Assembly (NCBI GenBank): GCA_030637455.1
Contig: DAOWGL010000066.1
Location: 1 to 7,345, forward strand
Reading direction: 5' to 3'
From: Candidatus Nitrosopumilus sp.
GTDB taxonomy: Archaea > Thermoproteota > Nitrososphaeria > Nitrososphaerales > Nitrosopumilaceae
Length of the DNA: 7,345 nt
In this document: piece by piece, positions 1 to 5,405 of the stretch
Position numbering within the stretch: position 1 is the first letter of the stretch
Layout: each line of letters opens with the position of its first letter
Made by a program: the position numbers and the translations under genes
Notes under the pieces: model-generated
Database searches by the model: none
The model's input: only the letters and a program-made list of their open reading frames with translations
What the model was told of the DNA's origin: nothing

Positions 1-2
1 AT

Positions 3-914
3 CATGTAGAATATTTTGCAAAATTAGAAGGTCACAATCCATTTGGTTCTGTCAAAGATAGAGCCGCATATTACATGATTAAAGATGGTGAAGAAAAAGG
101 AATTTTAACAAAAGGAAAAAGCATCATCATTGAACCAACCTCTGGTAACACTGGAATTGCCTTGACGGGAATTGCAAATATCTTAGGTTACAAAGTTGAG
201 ATTGTTATTCCTGAAAAAGTAAGTAATGAAACCAAAGATATCATAAGGAAACTAGGGGCCAAAGTGTTTGAAACTAGTGATGATTTGTGTCCTAAAGTAG
301 GTGCTGGAACTGATCAAAGTATTGCACTTGCCACATCAATTGCATCATCTAGACCTGATACGTATTATTCTCCAAATCAATATGCTAATGAAGCCAATTT
401 CAAAGGACATTATGTTGGAACTGGACCTGAAATTTGGAAACAAACAGAGGGTAAAGTAACTCATTTCTTTACTGGTGTTGGTACTGGGGGTACAATTACA
501 GGAATAGGCACATATCTGAAAGAAAAAAACCCTGATGTTAAAATAATTGGATGTCAACCACAACAAAATCATTTGATTCAAGGATGGAGAAATTTTGAAG
601 AGTCTGCAAAACCTGATTTATTCTTAAAAAGAGAAAATGTTGTGGATGATTGGGTATCTGTTGATAATAATGAGGCATTTTCAGTTGTAAAAGAAGTGTT
701 TGCTAAAGATAAACTCTTGATTAGCCCATCTTCTGCTGCAGTATATGCATGCATGAAAAAATACCCTATTGATGGAGATGCATGTGTTGTAGGAATCTTT
801 GCTGATGATGGAAGGAAATTCAAAAGTGTTTATGCAACTCAAAATGTTATGACTGAAGAAGAGTTTGATAATTGCCTTAAAGATGCAAAACACATGTCTG
901 AATTGGCATACTAG
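3..914 (+). CDS. Cysteine synthase-family PLP enzyme (5' partial)
   Basis: This is a fold-type II PLP enzyme of the cysteine synthase / O-phosphoserine sulfhydrylase / cystathionine beta-synthase family, expected to make cysteine in the cytosol from an activated serine and sulfide. The frame is open from the first base, so the start lies upstream. About 303 residues are visible, and the bacterial family is roughly 300-320 long, so perhaps 20-30 N-terminal residues are missing. Visible motifs are NPFGSVKDRAA (the lysine at 54-56 is the expected PLP Schiff-base residue), TSGNTG at 138-155 (substrate carboxylate loop), GTGGTITG near 481-504 (PLP phosphate cradle), SPSSAA near 724-741 (the serine contacts the pyridine nitrogen) and a C-terminal ADDGRKF. 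GWRNFEE near 583-603 puts an arginine where CysM-type enzymes have one. In Mycobacterium tuberculosis CysM that arginine is linked to O-phosphoserine use, but E. coli CysM also has arginines there, so the donor is undecided. No regulatory CBS domains follow. The stop codon abuts the stop of the opposing gene with no gap. Confidence 0.88.
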   Translation, partial: HVEYFAKLEGHNPFGSVKDRAAYYMIKDGEEKGILTKGKSIIIEPTSGNTGIALTGIANILGYKVEIVIPEKVSNETKDIIRKLGAKVFETSDDLCPKVGAGTDQSIALATSIASSRPDTYYSPNQYANEANFKGHYVGTGPEIWKQTEGKVTHFFTGVGTGGTITGIGTYLKEKNPDVKIIGCQPQQNHLIQGWRNFEESAKPDLFLKRENVVDDWVSVDNNEAFSVVKEVFAKDKLLISPSSAAVYACMKKYPIDGDACVVGIFADDGRKFKSVYATQNVMTEEEFDNCLKDAKHMSELAY

Positions 915-1388
915 TTATTCAAGAATACTTTTCAAATATTTTTCATAAAATTCCCTAAATGATCCATTCATATCCATTTCATGTCTTAAACATTCGTTAC
1001 TTTGTTCTGTAATTTGATTTTTAATTTCCCTACTCCATAGGCTTTGTTGTCTATCTTTAGAATCGATTATCGTTGGATTTTCTTTAATTTTCTTCATGGT
1101 CTCTGATAGTGTTGTACTTAATTGTCTGAATTTACTAACACGTAACAGAAATCTTTGTGCTTCTTCTTTGTTTGCCAAGTCCATCATTGCATGAACTTGA
1201 TTATAATATTCCAAACCTTTTTCATTATATTTTTTAAAATCCTTCATCCTTTGGCCCCAATATTCCTTGGTTACTTTTTCTTCAATTTTATAACTAAATT
1301 GAATTTCACCTAACTCCATTCCTAATTTAGCTAGTTTATCGCTATGTTCTTTGGCTGATTTTTTTAGATTTTCTGGATCTTGACTCAA
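915..1388 (-). CDS. Helical charged protein of unknown function, third gene of the trxB operon
   Basis: I do not recognise this family. The 157-aa product is rich in Lys, Glu, Gln and Met, nearly free of Pro and Gly in its central part, and reads as mostly alpha-helical with coiled-coil potential. It has a single Cys (in ECLRHEMD near the C-terminus), no signal peptide and no membrane segment, so it is probably cytosolic. The frame also opens with GTG at 1409, only 12 nt after the preceding gene. I prefer the TTG at 1388 because a strong Shine-Dalgarno GGGAGG (1405-1400) lies 11 nt ahead of it, inside the longer reading, while the GTG has no such site. The TTG start gives an N-terminus reading SQDPENLKK after Met. 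Position downstream of trxB and a four-cysteine protein suggests a redox or stress link, but no activity can be assigned. The tail meets the cysteine synthase gene with zero spacing. Confidence 0.75.
   Translation of the reverse strand: MSQDPENLKKSAKEHSDKLAKLGMELGEIQFSYKIEEKVTKEYWGQRMKDFKKYNEKGLEYYNQVHAMMDLANKEEAQRFLLRVSKFRQLSTTLSETMKKIKENPTIIDSKDRQQSLWSREIKNQITEQSNECLRHEMDMNGSFREFYEKYLKSILE
929..943 (+). terminator. Candidate T-rich terminator after cysteine synthase gene
   Basis: Two T runs (929-932 and 939-943) lie 15-29 nt past the stop, inside the 3' end of the opposing gene. Archaeal termination commonly uses U-rich tracts without a hairpin. T runs are frequent in this AT-rich DNA, so this is only a candidate. 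There is no non-coding space in which a terminator could sit. Confidence 0.25.
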
Positions 1389-1399
1389 TACTTTTTGGT

Positions 1400-1405
1400 C
1401 CTCCC
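1400..1405 (-). promoter_or_regulatory. Shine-Dalgarno site GGGAGG deciding the start at 1388
   Basis: On the minus strand GGGAGG complements the CCUCC of the archaeal 16S rRNA 3' end and lies 11 nt before TTG 1388. It falls after the alternative GTG at 1409, so it favours the shorter product. Confidence 0.6.
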
Positions 1406-1421
1406 TCACACAATAAAGAGT

Positions 1422-1637
1422 TTAGATTTTTGATTCATTCCATTTTTTCTCAGATTCTTTTGAATAATCTGTTACACATGCCTCACAGAATGAATCCCAC
1501 TCTGTAATTCCTAATTTTTCAAAATATTTTACAGACCATTCGTATGAAGGCAATTTTCTGTATTGAAATTGTTGAATGGTGTAGATGTCTTTCTGATGAA
1601 ATTTATTCAGGCATTTTTTGCATTGAGCATTTTTCAT
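1422..1637 (-). CDS. Small four-cysteine (putative zinc-ribbon) protein
   Basis: The 71-aa product has two CxxC pairs: C6-x2-C9 near the N-terminus (CKKC) and C51-x2-C54 (CEAC). About 41 residues rich in aromatic and charged side chains lie between them (YTIQQFQYRKLPSYEW). Two CxxC knuckles this far apart are typical of a zinc ribbon or treble-clef-like fold. They could instead be redox-active thiols, which would suit the position next to thioredoxin reductase. His14 also lies close to the first pair. The ATG overlaps the trxB stop by one base (TAATG), indicating translational coupling, and no strong Shine-Dalgarno is seen upstream. The next gene begins 12-33 nt downstream. No DNA-binding domain, signal peptide or membrane segment is visible. 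I do not recognise a named family, so the role as a regulator, chaperone-like factor or thioredoxin-system partner is open. Confidence 0.8.
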   Translation of the reverse strand: MKNAQCKKCLNKFHQKDIYTIQQFQYRKLPSYEWSVKYFEKLGITEWDSFCEACVTDYSKESEKKWNESKI

Positions 1638-2641
1638 TACTGTTTATCTGCGGTTTCAGTGAGATATTCATCCACATCAATTGCTGCCATACATCCAAAG
1701 GCTGCAGCCGTAATTGCTTGTCGATAACTTCTATCATGCACATCTCCAGCAGCAAAAATTCCATCCATATTGGTATGAGTTTTATTTTTTAATACGATAT
1801 AGCCTTCATCATCTAAATCAATTTGACTTTTGAATAGTTGTGTATTTGGATCATGACCAATTGCAACAAACAATCCTCCTGCATCATGTGTTGTTTCTTC
1901 ATTTGTTTTTAGATTTTTCAAAACCACTTGTTGTATTTTTTGATCTCCTTTTATCAGAGTAACTGCAGAATCCAAATGGAATTTTATTTTTTCGTTGTTA
2001 AATGCTCTTTCTTGCATGATTTTACTTGCACGTAATTCACCTCGTCTGTGCACTAGATGGACATTTGATGCAAATTTTGTAAGAAATGTTGCTTCTTCAA
2101 TCGCAGAATCACCACCACCTACAACAACGATTTCTTGATTTCTAAAGAAAGGACCATCACATGTTGCACAATATGATACGCCTTTTCCACTGAAAGTTTC
2201 TTCACCTTCGACACCTAGTTTTCTTGGATTGGCACCTGTTGCAATAATTACTGCACGACCTTCAAATTCCTCTGATGCTGTTAGAACTTTGAATGGTTTA
2301 CGTCTAAAATCTACATCCACTACTACATCATCAATAATGGTAGTTCCCATTCGTTGTGATTGTTTTCTCATATCAATCATCAAATCAGGACCCATTATTC
2401 CATTTTCAAATCCTGGATAGTTTTCAACTTCTGTTGTATTGACTAGTTGTCCTCCTGGGAGTAATCCTGATAAAATTAAAGTGTCATAACCTGCTCTAGA
2501 ACAATAAATTCCTGCAGTATATCCAGATGGACCTGCACCAATAATGATTACATCAAATTTTGTTTTAGTTTTATCTGATATTTTGATTTCATCGTCTCTT
2601 GTTTCGAGAACTGCTGAACCTGCATCTCCTCCTGACATCAT
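1637..2641 (-). CDS. trxB: Thioredoxin reductase (NADPH)
   Basis: This is a low-molecular-weight FAD-dependent thioredoxin reductase that passes electrons from a nicotinamide cofactor through FAD to a redox-active disulfide and on to thioredoxin in the cytosol. The domains appear in the usual order: FAD-binding GAGPSG (35-40), GGQLVNTTEVENYPGF (63-78), ATGANPRKL (134-142), the catalytic disulfide C158-A-T-C161 followed by Asp162, a second dinucleotide fold GGGDSAIEEA (175-184), and the closing FAD motif AAGDV (297-301) with YRQAITAAAFG (306-316). The 2'-phosphate motif reads HRRGELRAS (198-206). The arginines that favour NADPH are kept, but the usual Asp of HRRDxxRA is Gly. At 334 aa it is slightly longer than bacterial TrxB because about 28 residues precede the first beta strand. 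Tandem ATGs at 2641 and 2638 both fit, and I use the first because a TATA-like box sits 24 nt upstream. It leads a three-gene operon, and the next gene overlaps its stop by one base. Confidence 0.95.
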   Translation of the reverse strand: MMSGGDAGSAVLETRDDEIKISDKTKTKFDVIIIGAGPSGYTAGIYCSRAGYDTLILSGLLPGGQLVNTTEVENYPGFENGIMGPDLMIDMRKQSQRMGTTIIDDVVVDVDFRRKPFKVLTASEEFEGRAVIIATGANPRKLGVEGEETFSGKGVSYCATCDGPFFRNQEIVVVGGGDSAIEEATFLTKFASNVHLVHRRGELRASKIMQERAFNNEKIKFHLDSAVTLIKGDQKIQQVVLKNLKTNEETTHDAGGLFVAIGHDPNTQLFKSQIDLDDEGYIVLKNKTHTNMDGIFAAGDVHDRSYRQAITAAAFGCMAAIDVDEYLTETADKQ

Positions 2642-2662
2642 AATGTTAGTAGTCTTAATTTC

Positions 2663-2673
2663 AATAATTTAAG
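2663..2673 (-). promoter_or_regulatory. TATA-type promoter of the trxB operon (leaderless)
   Basis: On the minus strand CTTAAATTATT contains a TATA-like TTAAATTA (2672-2665) that ends 24 nt before the trxB ATG. That is the normal archaeal TATA-to-transcription-start distance, so the mRNA probably starts at or very near the ATG. It lies in the 48-nt gap after the CBS gene, so trxB can be transcribed separately from its upstream neighbour. Confidence 0.45.
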
Positions 2674-2689
2674 TGAATATCCTTTTTGT

Positions 2690-3127
2690 TTACTCTTTTT
2701 CCATTCTTAATAGAATTTGATCACAAATTCTACGCATTTCTGAATCTGATCCAACACTGGAAATTTTTACAATGTCTGTAGTTGTTATGATTCCAACTAT
2801 TTCATCATTCTTTTTTACTGGGAGTTTATGAATTAATCTTTCTTTCATCAATTCTGATGCTTCCCAGATTGTTTCTTCAGGATCAATTGTGATTAGAGGT
2901 GCTGACATTACTTCTTTAATTTCTGTAAATAATGGTCTTCCCTCTGCAGCTATTTTTGTAACAAAATCCCTTTCAGTGATTATTCCAATTGGATTATTAC
3001 TATCCGTTACAATCACACATCCAACGTTTAGTTTTTTCATGTGTTCTGCTGCTTCTTGTAATGATGTTGATTTATCTAAAGTTAGTATATTTTTGCTCAT
3101 TACTTCATTTACAAATGTACTGTTCAT
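2690..3127 (-). CDS. Two-CBS-domain protein (single Bateman module)
   Basis: The 145-aa protein is almost entirely one CBS pair. CBS1 spans about residues 8-62 (VMSKNILTLDKSTSLQEAAEHM to GIITERDF) and CBS2 about 72-127 (VMSAPLITIDPEETIWEASELM to GIITTTDIV). Both carry the Gly-hydrophobic-hydrophobic-Thr-x-x-Asp motif whose Thr and Asp contact adenosyl ligands in the family. A short charged C-terminal helix follows, with no catalytic, DNA-binding or membrane domain. Stand-alone CBS pairs generally sense AMP, ADP, ATP or S-adenosylmethionine and act on partner proteins. In size and architecture it resembles mycobacterial hypoxic response protein 1, but that similarity only defines the fold. The ATG at 3127 gives a natural N-terminus. 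The gene is divergent from a USP operon across 112 bp and is followed 48 nt later by trxB on the same strand. Its ligand and partner cannot be told from the sequence. Confidence 0.92.
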   Translation of the reverse strand: MNSTFVNEVMSKNILTLDKSTSLQEAAEHMKKLNVGCVIVTDSNNPIGIITERDFVTKIAAEGRPLFTEIKEVMSAPLITIDPEETIWEASELMKERLIHKLPVKKNDEIVGIITTTDIVKISSVGSDSEMRRICDQILLRMEKE

Positions 3128-3131
3128 ACTC

Positions 3132-3157
3132 TATCATATTATTCCAATTATATGATA
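3132..3157. repeat. Perfect 8-bp inverted repeat, candidate operator
   Basis: TATCATAT (3132-3139) and ATATGATA (3150-3157) are exact reverse complements separated by 10 bp, with centres 18 bp apart. The element overlaps the TATA region and lies just upstream of the start of the two-CBS gene, where a bound repressor would block the promoter. The spacer contains ATTCCAA, which recurs exactly 20 bp away at 3161-3167. A chance repeat in AT-rich DNA is possible. Confidence 0.35.
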
Positions 3158-3161
3158 TAAA
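3147..3161 (-). promoter_or_regulatory. Candidate TATA box of the two-CBS gene
   Basis: On the minus strand TTTATATC (3161-3154) runs into ATATAAT (3153-3147), and either could serve as the TATA box. The first would place the transcription start a few nt upstream of ATG 3127, giving a very short leader. The second is too close for a leadered message. The exact box is uncertain. Confidence 0.4.
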
Positions 3162-3208
3162 TTCCAAATTCCCATGTTTGAAAATCAATTAAGATAATAA
3201 CATAATGC

Positions 3209-3217
3209 CTTTAAACT
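3209..3217 (+). promoter_or_regulatory. TATA-type promoter of the USP pair (leaderless)
   Basis: TTTAAA at 3210-3215 ends 25 nt before ATG 3240, the spacing expected if transcription starts at the ATG itself. This supports ATG 3240 over the in-frame TTG at 3234. The flanking 3218-3239 is pyrimidine-rich and has no Shine-Dalgarno. Confidence 0.5.
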
Positions 3218-3239
3218 ACAATATCTTTTTCTTTTGTAT

Positions 3240-3671
3240 ATGGTAATTAAAACAAAGAAAATTCTTGCTCCTCTTGATGGCTCAAAAAACTCAATTCGTG
3301 GTTTAGATATGGCTATACATATTGCCAGACAGTCTCAAGGTACGGTTGTTGCTTTAGCAGTAAAAACAGTGCCTGGAATATATGCAATTCATCCACTTGG
3401 ATTTTTGGATTTTAATTCAATGACTGAAATAAAAAAATTACTTAGCGATGCCAAAGTCAGAGCTGCAAAGAAGGGAATTGATTTAACAGGAAAAGCAATT
3501 GCCGGTGATCCTGGATATGACATTGCAAGATTTGCAAACAATCCTAAAAACAAAATTGACATGGTTGTAATTGGAGCCCGTGGAAGAAGTTCGGCCAAAG
3601 AAATTTTCTTGGGAAGTGTTTCAAACTATGTTTTACACAAGTCAAAAAAACCTGTACTAGTAGTGAAATGA
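3240..3671 (+). CDS. Universal stress protein (UspA family), first of a pair
   Basis: This is a 143-aa single-domain USP with an alpha/beta Rossmann-like fold. It starts with the usual strand and loop KKILAPLDGSKNS (6-18) and ends with the ATP-binding signature G112-x2-G115-x9-G125-S126, followed by the dimer strand PVLVVK. Intact spacing of this motif predicts ATP binding, as in Methanocaldococcus jannaschii MJ0577-type USPs. The protein should be a soluble cytosolic dimer. The middle holds a hydrophobic stretch, IYAIHPLGFLDF, that is variable in the family. ATG 3240 is chosen because it fits the TATA box 25 nt upstream. The TTG at 3234 would add only two residues and lacks support. Its stop overlaps the next USP gene by 4 nt (ATGA), so the two are translationally coupled. 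It is divergent from the two-CBS gene. Confidence 0.92.
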   Translation: MVIKTKKILAPLDGSKNSIRGLDMAIHIARQSQGTVVALAVKTVPGIYAIHPLGFLDFNSMTEIKKLLSDAKVRAAKKGIDLTGKAIAGDPGYDIARFANNPKNKIDMVVIGARGRSSAKEIFLGSVSNYVLHKSKKPVLVVK

Positions 3672-4093
3672 CTGCTAGTTTCAAAAAAATTCTTGTTCCA
3701 ATTGACGGTTCAATATATTCTGAGAAATCTTTAGAACGTGCATGTGATTTTGCTGATGCGTTTGGTTCTAGTCTAATTTTGATTTACGTTGTAGAAAAGT
3801 CAATTCCAATTAATTTATTGGATAGAAAAGAATACCTTGAGATTCTTCGAAAGTTTGGAACTAACGTATTGGAAAAAGCAAACAAGAAACTTTCAAAAAA
3901 AGGAATTACTGTAAAAGTTTTGTTAAAGGAAGGAAATATTGTAAATGAAATTGAAAAAATTGCAAAAAAAGAAAAATGTGATTTAATATTGGTTGGCAGT
4001 AAAGGACTTGGAGCTGTAACTAGACTTTTGCTTGGTAGTGTTTCAAATAAAATCTCTCAAACTTCTCCATGTTCTGTTTTGATAGTAAAATAG
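3668..4093 (+). CDS. Universal stress protein (UspA family), second of a pair
   Basis: This 141-aa single-domain USP has FKKILVPIDGSIYSEKSL at the N-terminus (5-22) and a complete ATP-binding motif G110-x2-G113-x9-G123-S124, then the last strand SVLIVK. It differs clearly from the preceding USP in the middle region (NLLDRKEYLEILRKFG, then Lys-rich helices), so the pair is an old duplication and may form heterodimers. The ATG lies inside the stop region of the upstream gene (ATGA overlap), so it should be expressed from the promoter near 3210. It converges on the four-CBS gene with only two bases between the stops. No membrane or secretion signals are present. Confidence 0.92.
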   Translation: MTASFKKILVPIDGSIYSEKSLERACDFADAFGSSLILIYVVEKSIPINLLDRKEYLEILRKFGTNVLEKANKKLSKKGITVKVLLKEGNIVNEIEKIAKKEKCDLILVGSKGLGAVTRLLLGSVSNKISQTSPCSVLIVK

Positions 4094-4095
4094 AA

Positions 4096-4950
4096 TTAAT
4101 TTGCTAGAGTGCTTACAATATCTGACTTTGTAATTATCCCTACTAATCTTGAATTATTTAGAACCGGTAGGCCACTAATGTTGTATTTTATCATCTTAGT
4201 TATGGCAACTTTAACTTCATTGTCTTTATTGACTGTGATTGGGTTTGTAGACATGATGTCCGTTGCATGAAATGGAAATAGATAATTCATTTGATTGGCG
4301 TGAGTCTCAGTTAATCCTTTTTTGAATTTGTATTCTTGAACTTCTTTAGGATCTGCTGACTCTGCAATCCATTGTGGGATTTTTGCAGGCACAAAATCTC
4401 TGAATGTTATTACTCCTACTGGTTTTTGATTTCTTTTAATGATGATTCTAGAAATTCCGTATTTTAATAGCAAACTTTCTACAAATAATATCGGATCACT
4501 TGGGGCTGCAGTGATAATGTCTGTCTTCATTACTTTTGAAACTAATGTTGAGTCTGTTCCCTTTGTAAGAAATGCCGTTGCAAGATTAGTTTTGCTTACT
4601 ATTCCTGCCAGTGTTTTATTTTTGTTTAGGATTATAACTAAACTTATTCTATGTTTTTTCATTAATTTTGCACATTCTTTGACAGAATTTTCTTTGTTTA
4701 ATGTATACAGTTTTTTTAATTTGAAATCTTTAGCTTTTACTGATTTTATTGGCTTTGTCCCTAATTCATAAATTTTTTTTGCAATGTCTTTTTCAGTAAT
4801 AACACCTATTGGATGATTTTTATCAGTTACAATTACACGTTTTACTTTTTTCTGTAATATGATTTCTCTTGTTTTTAACAGGGAAGTACTAGGTGAAACC
4901 GTAATTGGCTTTGTAACAAACTCTGATAATTTTAAATCCTTGATATTCAC
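4096..4950 (-). CDS. Four-CBS-domain protein (tandem Bateman modules)
   Basis: The 284-aa product consists of four CBS domains with no other recognisable domain: about 6-60, 72-128, 136-190 and 229-284. Ligand motifs close each one: GVITEKD (49-55), GIVSKTN (116-122), GVITFRD (179-185) and GIITKSD (271-277). The second ends in Asn rather than Asp, which the family tolerates but which could alter ribose contacts. A charged linker of about 38 residues (190-228) separates domains 3 and 4 and contains an IPQWIAESADPKEVQEY-type segment. Two Bateman modules can stack into a disk that binds several adenine nucleotides, so this is probably a cytosolic energy or SAM sensor acting through an unknown partner. 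The start is GTG 4950: an in-frame stop lies a short way upstream with no ATG between, and a TATA box ends 24 nt before the GTG, implying a leaderless GTG-initiated message. It is divergent from the HPF-like/USP/dehydrogenase operon. Confidence 0.92.
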   Translation of the reverse strand: MNIKDLKLSEFVTKPITVSPSTSLLKTREIILQKKVKRVIVTDKNHPIGVITEKDIAKKIYELGTKPIKSVKAKDFKLKKLYTLNKENSVKECAKLMKKHRISLVIILNKNKTLAGIVSKTNLATAFLTKGTDSTLVSKVMKTDIITAAPSDPILFVESLLLKYGISRIIIKRNQKPVGVITFRDFVPAKIPQWIAESADPKEVQEYKFKKGLTETHANQMNYLFPFHATDIMSTNPITVNKDNEVKVAITKMIKYNISGLPVLNNSRLVGIITKSDIVSTLAN

Positions 4951-4973
4951 TATGATTCTAATCTGTTATTCGT

Positions 4974-4989
4974 TAAATATTTCTCCTAA
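4974..4989 (-). promoter_or_regulatory. BRE/TATA promoter of the four-CBS gene
   Basis: On the minus strand TTAGGAGAAATATTTA reads as a purine-rich BRE followed by a TATA box. Its last base lies 24 nt before GTG 4950. It is nearly the mirror image of the promoter at 5024-5038, and the shared sequence and spacing strengthen both calls. Confidence 0.55.
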
Positions 4990-5023
4990 CAATATCATTA
5001 CTGAAAATCAAATTTGGTAATTA

Positions 5024-5038
5024 TTAGAAAGATATTTA
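5024..5038 (+). promoter_or_regulatory. BRE/TATA promoter of the HPF-like/USP/dehydrogenase operon
   Basis: TTAGAAAGATATTTA has the same BRE-TATA layout as the opposing promoter and ends exactly 24 nt before ATG 5062. This supports leaderless transcription from that ATG and argues against the upstream in-frame TTG at 5014, which would lie before the TATA box. Confidence 0.55.
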
Positions 5039-5061
5039 GTTCTAGTTTGTTTAGGTTGAAT

Positions 5062-5403
5062 ATGGCCGAAAAAGTACCTTTGTTTGTTATTGGTCTTCCT
5101 AAAGATGAACCTGCCAATGAAATACTTTCATCAAAATTTGGTGGTGCTTTAGAGAAAGTTCAACAAGTATTATCTCATATCATTGAAGCCAAAATTGCCG
5201 TGGAATTTCAAAATCCAGAGGGATCTAAAACTCATTATGATGCTACTGCTACTGTTAAAACCTCAAAAAATCGATTAATTTACACTGCTTCAGGTTGGGA
5301 TATTTTAAAAATTGCTGATGAATTATGTAGAAAATTAGAGGGTGAATTAACTAAGCATGATCATAACCGTCAAAAAGAAAGTATCCGTAAAAAGGATTTT
5401 TAA
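5062..5403 (+). CDS. Putative HPF/RaiA-like ribosome-associated protein
   Basis: The 113-aa protein reads like the N-terminal domain of the hibernation promoting factor / RaiA (S30AE) family. It shows a first strand (PLFVIGLP), a helix ending ALEKVQQVLSHII, strands with alternating residues (AKIAVEFQNPEG, HYDATATVKT, RLIYTASG), then WDILKIADELCRKLEGELTKH. The last part resembles the family's D-x-x-x-A-I-D-x-x-x-x-K-L-E-x-Q-L-x-K helix, and a basic tail ending in RKKDF follows. Members bind the small ribosomal subunit decoding region and silence ribosomes in stationary or stressed cells. The match is from pattern recognition only, so an unrelated small alpha/beta protein remains possible. ATG 5062 is chosen because it lies 24 nt after a TATA box, and the longer TTG 5014 reading adds a poor leader that includes the promoter. 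It leads an operon with a USP (2-nt gap) and a dehydrogenase, which suits a stress or dormancy role. Confidence 0.55.
   Translation: MAEKVPLFVIGLPKDEPANEILSSKFGGALEKVQQVLSHIIEAKIAVEFQNPEGSKTHYDATATVKTSKNRLIYTASGWDILKIADELCRKLEGELTKHDHNRQKESIRKKDF
5392..5396 (+). promoter_or_regulatory. Shine-Dalgarno site for USP gene at 5406
   Basis: AAGGA lies 9 nt before TTG 5406, inside the 3' end of the upstream gene. It supports the TTG start, and there is no ATG or GTG nearby in frame. Confidence 0.5.
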
Positions 5404-5405
5404 CA

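Noticed and set aside
743..755. Palindromic TGCATGCA-type run in the cysteine synthase gene
   Set aside because: It lies inside conserved coding sequence (VYACMKK) and has no promoter or repeat context, so it is explained by codons.
1544..1792. Plus-strand open frame of 82 codons across the trxB 3' end and the four-cysteine gene
   Set aside because: It is antisense to two well-supported genes, its Cys/Ile/Ser-rich product looks like a frame shadow, and it has no promoter or ribosome site.
3234..3239. TTG start two codons before ATG of the first USP
   Set aside because: The ATG at 3240 fits the TATA spacing and the usual USP N-terminus. The TTG has no Shine-Dalgarno site.
4439..4771. Plus-strand open frame of 110 codons inside the four-CBS gene
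   Set aside because: It is antisense to a clear four-CBS protein. Its hydrophobic Phe/Val-rich composition is what Lys/Asn-rich coding DNA gives on the other strand.
5014..5061. TTG-initiated N-terminal extension (16 residues) of the HPF-like gene
   Set aside because: It would start upstream of the TATA box at 5032-5038, and its residues read like translated promoter. ATG 5062 lies at the right distance from the box.
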